DNA of 64,000 nucleotides. Origin: GCA-002708145 sp045562755 (GTDB lineage: Bacteria > Chloroflexota > Dehalococcoidia > Lucifugimonadales > Lucifugimonadaceae). The stretch spans positions 111,498-175,497 of the forward strand of contig JBJKVF010000005.1 of the NCBI GenBank assembly GCA_045562755.1, in the 5' to 3' direction. The notes beneath the pieces were generated by a model. That model made no database searches, was not told the DNA's origin, and saw only the letters and a list, made by a program, of their open reading frames with translations. The first letter of the stretch is position 1. Each line of letters opens with the position of its first letter. Positions 17,136-26,984 of the stretch are shown here, piece after piece. A program made the position numbers and the translations under genes.

Positions 17136-18328
17136 GATTTTTTATCTTTTATTAATGAATTATAAAATTTAATATACTCATTTACCACTATTTTATAGTC
17201 ATATTTATTTTTGGCAAATTCTAATGATTTTAGTCCAAAATTTTCCCACATTTTTTTATTTGAAGATAATTTCAATATAGCATTGGAGATATCATCTTTG
17301 CTTTTTATATCTATAATTAAACCGTTTTCATTATTTCTCACTACATCTTTAATGCCAGGCATATTTGTACCTATTAAAGGTAAGCCGGTTGCTGATGCCT
17401 CTAGAAGGGTTCTAGGAACCCCTTCTCTGTAGTAGGAAGGAGATACAAATACATCTGATATAGAAAGTAAATTTGGGACATCCTCTCTTCTCCCTGTGAA
17501 GATTATATTATTTTCTTTTTTCCATTCATTAAGTTTTGACTCATCTATGGATTTTTTGTTCTCATGATCTACGGCTCCAACTACTATGAACGATAGATTT
17601 TTTTTATCATTTAAATTTTTTGCTGCTTCAATAAATTCTTTAATTCCTTTATCATATTGTAATCTTCCTACAAAAATTGAAACAAAATTTTTTTCAGGTA
17701 TTCCTAATTCTTTTCTCAAAGATTCATAATTTGATCTATTTACATGTCTATTATTCGGTAAATAATCACTCAGGTCTACACCAGACCCTCCTTCAATAAA
17801 AATTGCTTTTTCCTGATCGATTGCTTTTTTTATAGTTAGTAAATTTAGATCATCTAAATTTTGAAAAAATACTTTATCGGAAATTTTGTTAGCAAATTTA
17901 TATAATTTAGTTGCTAAATACTGGATAATTTTCCCATTAATATTATTTCTATCTACAAATGCATACCCTAAACCGGTGATAGTTGAAACATTTATATTTA
18001 CTCTTGCTAATTTTCCTGCTATTGGAGCTATAATATTTGGTTTAGTATGAAAATTTTGTGTTATGTCAGGTTTGATTTTCCTAAGGATTTTATACAGGCT
18101 AATTATAGATATCATAGCTCCAAATGGGTTAAGGCTACTTCGATTAATTTCCCAATCTATGTGTTTAGCTCCATACGATTCAATTTTTTCTGTCCATTCT
18201 CCTTTAGGGGTTACGGCAAAAACTTCAAAATTATTTTCTATCAAGAACTTAACCCAAGGTATTCTTAGACGATAAAAAATTTCATTTTGATTTGCTATTA
18301 ATACTATTTTTTTTTTAGTTATACTCAT
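17132..18328 (-). CDS. GT4 glycosyltransferase (CapM/PglA-like)
   Basis: 398 residues, GT-B fold. The N-terminal part (FYRLRIPWVKFLIENNFEV, then GEWTEKIES) is typical of the CapM/PglA branch that adds the second sugar to a lipid-linked glycan. A Gly-rich phosphate loop (EGGSGVDLSDYLP, about 179-191), FVGRLQYDKG (about 217-226) and the donor-binding SYYREGVPRTLLEASATG (about 303-320, the E-x7-E motif) are visible. The start overlaps nothing upstream (3-bp gap to the methyltransferase gene); its stop is overlapped by neuA. It is likely cytoplasmic-face membrane-associated. Sugar specificity cannot be read. Confidence 0.87.
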   Translation of the reverse strand: MSITKKKIVLIANQNEIFYRLRIPWVKFLIENNFEVFAVTPKGEWTEKIESYGAKHIDWEINRSSLNPFGAMISIISLYKILRKIKPDITQNFHTKPNIIAPIAGKLARVNINVSTITGLGYAFVDRNNINGKIIQYLATKLYKFANKISDKVFFQNLDDLNLLTIKKAIDQEKAIFIEGGSGVDLSDYLPNNRHVNRSNYESLRKELGIPEKNFVSIFVGRLQYDKGIKEFIEAAKNLNDKKNLSFIVVGAVDHENKKSIDESKLNEWKKENNIIFTGRREDVPNLLSISDVFVSPSYYREGVPRTLLEASATGLPLIGTNMPGIKDVVRNNENGLIIDIKSKDDISNAILKLSSNKKMWENFGLKSLEFAKNKYDYKIVVNEYIKFYNSLIKDKKS

Positions 18329-18331
18329 TTG

Positions 18332-19123
18332 TTATTTCTTGATAATTCCTATTGGGAAGTTTTTATTTTGCTTTATCAATATCGCGTTTCTATCATTATT
18401 TTTTGAGAAGTTAATAAACGCATCATTACTGATGTCATCTGATATGAGTAAACCTTGATTTTTTATATTTGGCCAGGAAGTTTCATACTCATACATCTGA
18501 TTTGAAAAAGAGTGTCGTGAGTCATGAATAAAAATATCTATCTCGGAAATCTCTCTAAGTAAGCTTGGTAATAATTTTTTTGATGACCCGATTAACAAAT
18601 TCCATCTGTCTTTTAGTGAATCTGGAATTAAATAACCAACTTCAGGCATATTTTTTGTATTTGGAGTTGGTAAATCTATACTATATAACTGTCCCTTATT
18701 ATTCTCACTCATTGCTTGCAGTATACTCCAAGATGTCATACCAGGACCGACTCCAGTTTCTATAATAATTTTAGGTTTAACTATCCTTGTGATTATATAA
18801 GTAAGCCTTGCCAATTCATTAGTTGCTGCCCATGAAAAATTAGGTAAGATTTTATTATCTAAAGATAAAAAGTCTGAAAAATTATTCTCAAAAATTTTAA
18901 TCTTGTTGTTATTAATTTTAGTAACTTTATTTATAGCTTTTTTATAATTTATTAAGGTATTATCTTCAAAATTAATATTTTTTCTATGTCTTTTGGTGAT
19001 AATCTTGTCATCTATAAACTCGATAGCCCAAGTATATGCAAGTTTTGGATTACGAACAAACTTAAATATCTTAATAATTGTTTTTGGTAGAAAAAATAAA
19101 ACTCTAATTGAACTTAATGTCAT
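18332..19123 (-). CDS. Class I SAM-dependent methyltransferase
   Basis: 263 residues. The SAM-binding loop is ETGVGPGMTSWSIL (about 122-135), followed by the acidic strand end YSIDLP (about 148-153). Later IDIFIHDSRHSF (about 200-211) and LLISDDI (about 237-243) match methyltransferases of the Methyltransf_24 type, which often act on sugars or small metabolites. About 110 N-terminal residues precede the catalytic domain and are not recognised. It overlaps the upstream GT4 gene by 4 bp and precedes the PglA-like GT by 3 bp, so it is within the same leftward operon. O-methylation of a glycan residue is the likely role, by context. Confidence 0.75.
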   Translation of the reverse strand: MTLSSIRVLFFLPKTIIKIFKFVRNPKLAYTWAIEFIDDKIITKRHRKNINFEDNTLINYKKAINKVTKINNNKIKIFENNFSDFLSLDNKILPNFSWAATNELARLTYIITRIVKPKIIIETGVGPGMTSWSILQAMSENNKGQLYSIDLPTPNTKNMPEVGYLIPDSLKDRWNLLIGSSKKLLPSLLREISEIDIFIHDSRHSFSNQMYEYETSWPNIKNQGLLISDDISNDAFINFSKNNDRNAILIKQNKNFPIGIIKK

Positions 19124-20253
19124 GAAATTCTTTCTCTGCTAGTAGATTTACTATACATCATGTCAACTTCTTGAAGATATTTTTCTAATGTAAATTTATT
19201 TGAAACAGATTTTTTTCCGTTTATCCCAAGCTGCATAGAAAATTTTTGGTCCTTTAATAATTTTATAACCCAATTTGCCATAATCTTAGGTTTTTTACTT
19301 GGAACTAATATTCCATTAAATTTATGTTTAATAGCTTCTGGCGTTCCTCCGACTCTTGTAGCTACTATCGGTTTTCCAGCAGCCATACTTTCAATAGCTA
19401 TTCTAGGAAAACCTTCTGTCAATGATGGCATAATGACAATGTTAGAGATTGAAAATAATTCAGGCAGATCATTTCTTACACCAAGGAATTTTATCTTGTC
19501 ATTCAAATGTAGTTGGTTAGAAATTTTTTCTAATTTTTTTTTATCTTCTCCATCTCCAATTATAAGGAAAATAGCATTATTTATACTTTTTTGAATCTCA
19601 TAAAATGATTCAATACCAAAGTTAATACCTTTGACAGCTCTAAGCCTGCCAGCGCAAAGTATTACTTTTTGAGAATTTGAAATTTGAAGAGTTTTTTTTA
19701 TCTGCTTTTTTGATTTTCTAATTTGGTATTTTTTTACGTTTATACCTGAATAAATGACTCTTAATTTTTCTTTGGGAACTTTTAGGTTTTTGTGAACAGT
19801 ATCTTTTCCTTTTTTAGAATTAACCTCAACGATATCTACTAATGGATTAGTGATTTTTGTTAGAAAGCGCTCATACCAATTTGCTTGGCCAATTGTTCTT
19901 TCTGAACTAATAATAGTCTCTACATCACAAATTTTCCCAAATATTCTGCCTAAAATATTTGCATGAATTAGGTATGTATGGAGAATATCAGGTTTATAAT
20001 TATTGATTATATTTCTTAATCTAATTGAGTATAAGAAATCTTTTTTTGAATTTATATTTAGAGTAAAAATTTTAATATTTTTTTTCTTGAAATCATTTCC
20101 CATTGGCATTTTACTTGTTAATGAGCAAATTGCATGTTCGTATTTTTTGTTGTCTAGTTTTGGTAGTCCTAGTAATAAACCATGTTGTACTCCACCTACT
20201 TCTAGACTAGTGATAAGATGTAAAATCTTTTTTCTTTTATAAAATTTTTGCAT
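19120..20253 (-). CDS. GT4 glycosyltransferase
   Basis: 377 residues, GT-B fold of the GT4 type. Visible motifs are the acceptor-side LEVGGVQHGLLLGLPKL (about 16-32), the start of the C-terminal half VILCAGRLRAVKG (about 194-206), and the donor-binding SLTEGFPRIAIESMAAGKP (about 275-293) with the E-x7-E pair. GGVQ near the N-terminus is a common sign of retaining hexosyl- or N-acetylhexosaminyl-transferases. The first 17 bp overlap the end of the asparagine synthase gene upstream, and the last 4 overlap the methyltransferase gene, which points to a translationally coupled operon. Specificity unknown. Confidence 0.85.
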   Translation of the reverse strand: MQKFYKRKKILHLITSLEVGGVQHGLLLGLPKLDNKKYEHAICSLTSKMPMGNDFKKKNIKIFTLNINSKKDFLYSIRLRNIINNYKPDILHTYLIHANILGRIFGKICDVETIISSERTIGQANWYERFLTKITNPLVDIVEVNSKKGKDTVHKNLKVPKEKLRVIYSGINVKKYQIRKSKKQIKKTLQISNSQKVILCAGRLRAVKGINFGIESFYEIQKSINNAIFLIIGDGEDKKKLEKISNQLHLNDKIKFLGVRNDLPELFSISNIVIMPSLTEGFPRIAIESMAAGKPIVATRVGGTPEAIKHKFNGILVPSKKPKIMANWVIKLLKDQKFSMQLGINGKKSVSNKFTLEKYLQEVDMMYSKSTSRERIS

Positions 20254-22141
20254 TATTTCTTTCAGCCCATAACTCTAAGCAGAATAAATTCCATAACTTA
20301 ACCGAAAAATCTACATTTTGATTATAATGATGATCTATCATTGTTTTAATATGAGTTTTATTAATTATGCTATGAATTTTTGCATCATTTGATAGTAATT
20401 TTTCAGAAAATAGCCCTTTCAAATCACCGTTAATCCACTTAGCAATTGGAACTGAGAAACCTTCTTTACTCCTAGATATGATTTCTGGGGGTAATACATG
20501 GGAGAAAATTTTTCTTAGCGGTTGTTTACCTTTATTTTTATGAAATAAAAAATTTTTAGGAATTGACATTGCAAATTCAACTAGATTTTTATCTAAAAAC
20601 GGAGATCGTACTTCTAATCCATTAGCCATTGACATCCTATCAGATTTGAATAGTATGTCCCCTGGAAGATATGTGAGTAAGTCCAAAAGTTGAATATCAT
20701 TATTATTATTTCTATTTTTTATATTACTAAATTTATCAGCTAGATAGTCATTTTGATATTCAGATTCTAAATTAATTATGTTTATAAATTCTTCTGTGAA
20801 TACCTTATTAACACTAAAATTTTTATCATTGAAATTAAATTGTCTTAGGAAAGATAAGTACCATTCTTCATGATTTTTATAGGCAGGATAACTCAATCTT
20901 TTTATTTTTCTAATTTTGTTATTTTTTTCAAAGTTTTCATTTAGATTCTTAGTTAATATTCCAATACCTTCTCTAAATATATGTGGGATTTTATAATAAA
21001 TTTCAGCTATTCTTTTCCCAATGTATCTTTCGTAACCACCAAAAATTTCATCTGCTCCGTCACCACTTAAGCTGACTGTAACATGCTTTCTAGTCATCTG
21101 AGAAAGATAATAAAAAGGTAACATTGATGCGTCTGCAAAAGGTTCATCAGCAAACCAAATAATTTTTTCAATATCTTTAATAATATTTGGAGATACTATA
21201 AATTCTTCATGTTTTGTATTAAATTTTTTTGATACCAGTTTTGCGTAATTTAATTCATTATATGTTTCTTCCTCAAAACCAATTGAAAAAGTATTTAGTT
21301 TATCCGTATATTTACTAGCAGTTGCTACTACAATTGAAGAATCTAAACCACCACTTAGAAAAAAACCTAAAGGAACATCACTAATTAACCTAGATTCTAC
21401 AGATTTATCAAATAAGTTAGATACTGTTTTCTCGATTTCTTCTGAATCTAAGTTATTATCGGTTTTGGGGTCAAAATTCCAATATTTTTTAACTTCCAGA
21501 TGATTATTTTTAAAAACTAAACAATGAGCTGGTTCAACTTTTTGAATTTTTTCATAAATGCTCATAGGAGAAGGTATATAACCTAAATTTAGATATTCAT
21601 AGACTGCTTTTAGATTTATTTTTGTTGATCCTACAATTTTTTTTGGGAAGCTTTTTATTTCTGATGAGAAATATAACTCGTTATTATTAAAATAGTAAAA
21701 TAGAGGCTTTTTGCCAAATCTATCTCGGAATAATAAAAGTTTTTCTTCTCTTTCATCCCACAAAGCAATAGCAAACATTCCATCAATATATTTGATGAAT
21801 TCTTCTCCATACTCTTCATATAAATGGACAATTGTTTCAGTATCAGATTTGGTTCTAAAATTATATCCTAATCTTATTAATTTTTTTCTTAAGTTTTGAT
21901 AGTTGTATATTTCTCCATTTAAAATTGTAAATATAGTATTATCTTCATTTGATATTGGTTGAGATCCTAGCTCAAGATCTATTATTGATAGTCTTGTATG
22001 ACCGAAGGCAATTTTCCCACGAATCATTTTTTTTGTACCATCAGGGCCTCTATGGACAATTTTTTCACACATAAAGTTAAGCTCATCCATAGAAATTGGA
22101 GGAGATTGGTTAAAATTTACTTTTCCGCAGATTCCACACAT
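20237..22141 (-). CDS. asnB: Glutamine-hydrolysing asparagine synthase family
   Basis: 634 residues. The N-terminal Cys2 of MCGICGKV is the glutaminase nucleophile, with HRGPDG, GHTRLSI and NGEIYNY of the class II amidotransferase domain (about 1-190). The synthetase domain carries the PPi loop FLSGGLDSS (about 259-267) and DGADEIFGGYERY. In glycan loci such proteins may amidate sugar acids or peptide side chains rather than make asparagine. One other intact copy (43,079) and a degenerate relative (41,314) lie in the same locus. A sugar-acid amidotransferase role here is inference; the two uronate dehydrogenases in the locus would supply carboxyl groups. Confidence 0.88.
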   Translation of the reverse strand: MCGICGKVNFNQSPPISMDELNFMCEKIVHRGPDGTKKMIRGKIAFGHTRLSIIDLELGSQPISNEDNTIFTILNGEIYNYQNLRKKLIRLGYNFRTKSDTETIVHLYEEYGEEFIKYIDGMFAIALWDEREEKLLLFRDRFGKKPLFYYFNNNELYFSSEIKSFPKKIVGSTKINLKAVYEYLNLGYIPSPMSIYEKIQKVEPAHCLVFKNNHLEVKKYWNFDPKTDNNLDSEEIEKTVSNLFDKSVESRLISDVPLGFFLSGGLDSSIVVATASKYTDKLNTFSIGFEEETYNELNYAKLVSKKFNTKHEEFIVSPNIIKDIEKIIWFADEPFADASMLPFYYLSQMTRKHVTVSLSGDGADEIFGGYERYIGKRIAEIYYKIPHIFREGIGILTKNLNENFEKNNKIRKIKRLSYPAYKNHEEWYLSFLRQFNFNDKNFSVNKVFTEEFINIINLESEYQNDYLADKFSNIKNRNNNNDIQLLDLLTYLPGDILFKSDRMSMANGLEVRSPFLDKNLVEFAMSIPKNFLFHKNKGKQPLRKIFSHVLPPEIISRSKEGFSVPIAKWINGDLKGLFSEKLLSNDAKIHSIINKTHIKTMIDHHYNQNVDFSVKLWNLFCLELWAERNNAKIL

Positions 22142-22173
22142 AATAATATAAGTTAATTTTATAAATAAATAAG

Positions 22174-23307
22174 TTATTTAGTATTTTTATTTAATACGCT
22201 CATCAAATTGTTATAAATTACTTTCTCTGAAAATCTATTTATTATTGATTTTCTACCTTCAGATGAGGCCTTTTTTATAGTATTTTCATCCATTTCTAAA
22301 ATTTCTAATATAGAATTTGATAAAGATTGTGGATCTTTGATAGGTACAATTTTCCCAAAACTACTTATTATTTTTTTTGAATCACCAATATTTGTTGCTA
22401 CTATTGGTATTTCGCAGCTCATAGACTCAGCTATTGAGTTAGGAAAACCTTCGCCGCTATCAGATGGTAATACTGTAAGATCACATGCTGACATTAGTCT
22501 AGGTATATCTTGTCTTTCGCTAATCCACTTAACATTCAAATTCAAATTGCTAAATTCTAACAAATTTTTATAGTAATGGCTTTTTACTTCCTTTACGGCA
22601 ACCCCTCCAACACAAATGAGAGATATTTTATTTTTATATATATTTTTAGTTTCATTTATTAGTTTTATTGCTCTTAATAAATTCATATGATCTTTCATAG
22701 GATGAATTCGTGCAAAAACACCTATTAGTTTCATATTATTTGGAATTTCAAACTCTTGATACACTGACATTTTTTCAGAAGAAATATTCTTGAAATAATT
22801 ATGATTGATAATATTTGGGATGGTAAATATTTTTTTTCTTGGGAATCCTTTTTCAATATACTCATGAAGTGCAGCGTCAGAATTAGTTATGATAAGATCT
22901 GGGGATCCAGAAAATAATTTTTCTAGTCTATAAATGAATCTGACTTTTTTTGTATAATCATTAGGATCCAGAGAAGAAGATCTTATACCCCAAATTATTT
23001 TAGGTAGCTTTCTTTTATTTATTGTTTTGGCGACTAATGATGAAAACAAATTCATATTTGGTAGAAAACTATAGACTACATCATAATTCCCATTGATAAA
23101 TAGATTACGAATATCAAAAGCTCTTCTAAAGAAATTTTTTGATAAATCATGTAAAGTTATATCTGTATTTTTTTCTAGATCACCATTAGGGTAAATTCTA
23201 GCAATTTCAACTTCATGACCGTATTTAATTAGCATATTCGACATACTTAATATTTGCCTCTCTGTTCCACCAATATTCAAAGACCTAACTGTAAAAAGAA
23301 TTTTCAT
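22174..23307 (-). CDS. GT4 glycosyltransferase
   Basis: 377 residues. N-terminal SLNIGGTERQILSMSNML (about 9-26) is the usual GT4 acceptor-domain opening. GVFARIHPMKDH (about 196-207) starts the nucleotide-sugar half and DSGEGFPNSIAESMSCEIP (about 278-296) carries the E-x7-E donor motif. There is no membrane helix. It lies between the ABC flippase (5-bp gap upstream) and the asparagine synthase gene, in the same direction. It probably extends the lipid-linked glycan in the cytoplasm; the sugar is not known. Confidence 0.85.
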   Translation of the reverse strand: MKILFTVRSLNIGGTERQILSMSNMLIKYGHEVEIARIYPNGDLEKNTDITLHDLSKNFFRRAFDIRNLFINGNYDVVYSFLPNMNLFSSLVAKTINKRKLPKIIWGIRSSSLDPNDYTKKVRFIYRLEKLFSGSPDLIITNSDAALHEYIEKGFPRKKIFTIPNIINHNYFKNISSEKMSVYQEFEIPNNMKLIGVFARIHPMKDHMNLLRAIKLINETKNIYKNKISLICVGGVAVKEVKSHYYKNLLEFSNLNLNVKWISERQDIPRLMSACDLTVLPSDSGEGFPNSIAESMSCEIPIVATNIGDSKKIISSFGKIVPIKDPQSLSNSILEILEMDENTIKKASSEGRKSIINRFSEKVIYNNLMSVLNKNTK

Positions 23308-23311
23308 ATGA

Positions 23312-25045
23312 TTAGTTAAAATTTTGCTTTTTAGCTAGATTTGTGAACATGCCATTATTTTTAATTAGATCTTGAAAATTACCTGATTCAACTATTTTTC
23401 CTTTATCAAAAACATATATAATATCTGCAGATTTTATAGTTGAAAGTCTGTGTGCAATTAAAATTATTGTTTTTATATTTTTTTGATTAGAAATAATATT
23501 TTCTATTTGTGATTCTAAAATACTATCAACTGAGCTTGTTGCTTCATCTAATATTAGAATTTCTGAATCTCGGTATAATTCTCTTGCTAAAGATATCCTT
23601 TGTCTTTCCCCACCAGATAAATTATTTCCTGAATCATTAATATTTTTATTTTTTTCAAATAATTCAATCAATCCTGTTTGCTCAATTATTTTATCTAATT
23701 TTTTATAATTTAATTTTTTGCTCCAAAGTGAAATATTTTCTTGTACACTGGAATTAAAAACAACAGTTTCTTGAGTGACATATCCTATTTTTTCTCTATA
23801 ACTACTCAAATTTATTTCATTTATTGGTGTATCGCCTATAAGAAAATCTCCTTTATCTGGTTTTAATAAAGAGGACAGTATATTGGCAGTAGTAGATTTT
23901 CCCGAACCTGATGGGCCAACAAATGCAATAGTAGTTTTTGGTTTAATTTCTATTGAAATATTATCTATTGCTATTTGATTCTTATACTTATAACTAATAT
24001 TTCTAAGCCTTAGAATTGAGTTAAGATTTGGTTTTTTCCCATTGAGATTTTCATTTTCTAAATTCTTATTAAGTTTATCTTGTAGATTGAAGTATATTTC
24101 CATACTCCCAACAGATGATATGAATTTTCTATATGGTGACTGAGTTGCTACGATATTAATGGCAGCTTGTCTGAAAATAAACAAAAGAAATAATATTTCA
24201 ATAGTATTTGATTTACGCATTTCGGTAAAAAAATAAATTAATGATGCCATTATAATCACAATTAATGGTTCGAACAAAAAAGTTGAACTACTTTGTACGA
24301 ATTTTAATTTCCTAAATGCTTTACCTACATTTTTTATTTCAGCGGTAATTTTTTTTGAGATTGGTAGATACTGGCCAGTTGACTTAAGATATTTGATATT
24401 TTCTATTATTTCTAGAATAAAATTCTGTTGCCTATTCGAACCAGTAGTTAAATCTTTAGATGATTTTGTTGTAATACGATTAAGTTTTATCATTATGATT
24501 CCAATAGGAATTGTTAGTACTAATAGAAAAATAGTTACTACTGGGGAAATAACAAATGCTATCACTAAATATACTAATGCTGTAGCTAGAGATACAATAA
24601 ATGCTAAAAGCTGATCTAGGGCAAAATTAACTCTCTCAATTTCATTATTTAATACATTACTAAAGGTTCCTCTGTTCTGTGTATTTATAAATTTATAGTC
24701 ACAGCGTATTAGTGTGTCTATTAAATTTTTTCTCATATTTATTAAATTACTTGAAATGATTTCTGCTTGAAACCATGATTGAAATATTAGTATTATGGCT
24801 CTTAAAATAAAAAATAAAATTAGTATAATAAGCATATTTATTAGGGATTGATCTAAATTGATAAAATCAAACATCCAATTTATTGTCTGAAGTAATCTAT
24901 TATTCTCTAATTCTTCATTTTGTATAATTGGCAGAATTAAACTTATTCCAAAGCCCTCAATCAGTGCGGCGGTTTGCATAATTACAAGTAAAAAAATAAT
25001 TTTTCTTCCTAAGAAATCGTAATATTTTTTTATATATCTAATCAT
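23312..25045 (-). CDS. ABC exporter/flippase, PglK/MsbA type
   Basis: 577 residues, a half-transporter with membrane and ATPase parts fused. About six membrane helices lie between residues 12 and 300 (for example MLIILILFFILRAIILIF). The nucleotide-binding domain holds Walker A GPSGSGKSTT (about 371-380), the signature LSGGERQRISLA (about 473-484) and Walker B ILILDEATS (about 494-502). Homodimers of this type flip lipid-linked oligosaccharides (PglK) or lipid A (MsbA). Placed among GT4 genes, with no Wzx flippase in the window, a PglK-like role is the best reading. It overlaps the upstream GT4 gene by 8 bp. Confidence 0.87.
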   Translation of the reverse strand: MIRYIKKYYDFLGRKIIFLLVIMQTAALIEGFGISLILPIIQNEELENNRLLQTINWMFDFINLDQSLINMLIILILFFILRAIILIFQSWFQAEIISSNLINMRKNLIDTLIRCDYKFINTQNRGTFSNVLNNEIERVNFALDQLLAFIVSLATALVYLVIAFVISPVVTIFLLVLTIPIGIIMIKLNRITTKSSKDLTTGSNRQQNFILEIIENIKYLKSTGQYLPISKKITAEIKNVGKAFRKLKFVQSSSTFLFEPLIVIIMASLIYFFTEMRKSNTIEILFLLFIFRQAAINIVATQSPYRKFISSVGSMEIYFNLQDKLNKNLENENLNGKKPNLNSILRLRNISYKYKNQIAIDNISIEIKPKTTIAFVGPSGSGKSTTANILSSLLKPDKGDFLIGDTPINEINLSSYREKIGYVTQETVVFNSSVQENISLWSKKLNYKKLDKIIEQTGLIELFEKNKNINDSGNNLSGGERQRISLARELYRDSEILILDEATSSVDSILESQIENIISNQKNIKTIILIAHRLSTIKSADIIYVFDKGKIVESGNFQDLIKNNGMFTNLAKKQNFN

Positions 25046-26282
25046 CAGTTAGTATTTCCATAATATTGGATTTTTCATTTTTTGAGTTATATAGTTTTTT
25101 TATAATCTTATAGTAATCTAAGTCAATCTTACCTGAAGATGATATTTTTTTAATTTTTTTTGACATGTTAACTTGTTTTTCTTTTGTTATTTTATTAGAT
25201 AATTCTTGTATTCTTGTAGACCATTTTTCAGAGTCTAATATTTCTAGGTAACCATTTTCATGATTATTTATCCATTCTTGGAAACTATCTTCTTCCTTAT
25301 TCGCTATTACTGGAACACCACACGCGATACTTTCTAGAAGAGGAGTCCCCATAGCTTCGTTAAATGAGGGGAAACATGAAATATCAGCACTAATAATATA
25401 ATCTTTCATATCAACAAATCCATGAGAAATTTTCACTCTTTTTTCAATACCAAGATCTTTAGCTTTTTGTTCTAATTTATAAAAATCATCAATTTTATAA
25501 CCATTAACTAGATCATTTTTTTCTAATAATGGACCTGCAAGTATAAGCTTATATTTTTCAGGTAATTTACTCATAACATCCAAAAGAAAAATATGATTTT
25601 TTCTCTTAAGATATTTTGCTACATAAACTAATACTATATCGTCAGATCTAAAATCGGATATTTTTTTTCTAGACTTAAGCTTTGAATCTAATGTAGGGAC
25701 ATTAAATTTTTTTTCATCTACTGGATTTGGTCTGATCCATACATTGTCTTTTAAATTGTAATTATTACACATTATTCCTATACTTTTGCTTATTGCTACT
25801 ATAATGCAGTTTTTGCTTAAGTCATATTTATTTATGTATTTTTGAAGTGGTAGAAATTGATATGGGGTTTTTATTGGATTTACAATTTCCATAATCAATG
25901 GAATTTTATTATTTCTACTGAAATTTATTGCAGCAATTGTTGCTGGTGAAATACCAAAAGTATGAATCAAATCGAATTTTTTATTTTTAATTTCTCTTTT
26001 TATATTTCTATATTCAAATATAATTACTAATGCATTAAGTAGTCTCTTAAATATCCTCTTGCCAAAAATTTTATTTATTATTCTTATCTTTCTAGAGATT
26101 ATTCTTTGTATTTGAATGCCGTTAATTTCATAATTTTTTGATTTATAATTTCCTGTACTACTTGTTATTACTTGAAAATTAATATCAAATTTTTTACTTA
26201 ATCTCATATAAGTATTATGAGCCCTTAAGCCTGAACCTGAATATTCAGGTAGATATTTACTTGAGACAATTAGTACTTTCAA
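25038..26282 (-). CDS. GT4 glycosyltransferase
   Basis: 414 residues, GT4 fold. SKYLPEYSGSGLRAHNTYM (about 8-26) opens the acceptor domain. VLVYVAKYLKRKNH (about 208-221) begins the donor domain and SFNEAMGTPLLESIACGVP (about 304-322) has the donor-site glutamates. The last 8 bp overlap the flippase gene. The C-terminal tail (about 375-414) is highly charged and Lys/Ser/Asn-rich, without recognised function. It stands between a methyltransferase gene and the flippase in the leftward operon. Specificity unknown. Confidence 0.85.
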   Translation of the reverse strand: MKVLIVSSKYLPEYSGSGLRAHNTYMRLSKKFDINFQVITSSTGNYKSKNYEINGIQIQRIISRKIRIINKIFGKRIFKRLLNALVIIFEYRNIKREIKNKKFDLIHTFGISPATIAAINFSRNNKIPLIMEIVNPIKTPYQFLPLQKYINKYDLSKNCIIVAISKSIGIMCNNYNLKDNVWIRPNPVDEKKFNVPTLDSKLKSRKKISDFRSDDIVLVYVAKYLKRKNHIFLLDVMSKLPEKYKLILAGPLLEKNDLVNGYKIDDFYKLEQKAKDLGIEKRVKISHGFVDMKDYIISADISCFPSFNEAMGTPLLESIACGVPVIANKEEDSFQEWINNHENGYLEILDSEKWSTRIQELSNKITKEKQVNMSKKIKKISSSGKIDLDYYKIIKKLYNSKNEKSNIMEILTDD

Positions 26283-26297
26283 AAATTATCCTCTTTT

Positions 26298-26984
26298 TTA
26301 TATACTTAAAAGGATAAAATAATGCATTGGGAAGCTTGGGTTATGCTTTTCCCATACAATACTTAACCCTGAAGATTTTATTTCATCTATAACTTTTGAT
26401 TTAGGAAAACTTTTTCTACCTATTTCCCAATAATGAGGGTTCCAGAAATCTTCTCTTTGTGATAATAATTCATATGGAGTATCCTTTTTTCTTGGCTTTT
26501 CCCAAAAAAAATTAATACTAAATTTTTTTCTAAAGAAATCTAATTTTAATTTTCTTGGAAAAAAAATATTTGGTAGCTTAATATTGAAACTAAAGGAATG
26601 AATCTGGTAGGGTAGGGATAATAATATGTAATGATTAGTCATCTTTTTTAGTTTATTTAATGTATGAGACAATTCTTCAAAAGGTAAATGTTGTAAGACT
26701 TCAAAAGCCACTATTAAATCAAATTTTTCTTCAATATTAATTTTTCTGATGTCTCCGTAATAATCTGGATTTGTTCTTTTTCTTACATCATTTGTTTTAA
26801 TATCGTATCCTAACATCTTAATCATATTAGAAAAAAATTGATTTCCAGGACCTATTTCAAGTATGTTATTTATATTTTTATTTATATTAATGACTGATTC
26901 AATTTGCATTAATAAACTACTAAATCTATCGTAATTTATAGTTGATAATCTTTCTTCAATTATACTTTTTTCTACTTGACTCAA
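26298..26984 (-). CDS. SAM-dependent methyltransferase
   Basis: 228 residues. The SAM loop is ILEIGPGNQFFSNMI (about 39-53) and the later FDLIVAFEVLQHLPFEEL (about 86-103) is the usual helper motif of Methyltransf_11-type enzymes. The C-terminal part mentions several aromatic and basic residues with no known role. It overlaps the GT4 gene upstream by 4 bp and ends 15 bp before the next GT4 gene. Context suggests methylation of a glycan residue or a sugar nucleotide. Substrate unknown. Confidence 0.75.
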   Translation of the reverse strand: MSQVEKSIIEERLSTINYDRFSSLLMQIESVININKNINNILEIGPGNQFFSNMIKMLGYDIKTNDVRKRTNPDYYGDIRKINIEEKFDLIVAFEVLQHLPFEELSHTLNKLKKMTNHYILLSLPYQIHSFSFNIKLPNIFFPRKLKLDFFRKKFSINFFWEKPRKKDTPYELLSQREDFWNPHYWEIGRKSFPKSKVIDEIKSSGLSIVWEKHNPSFPMHYFILLSI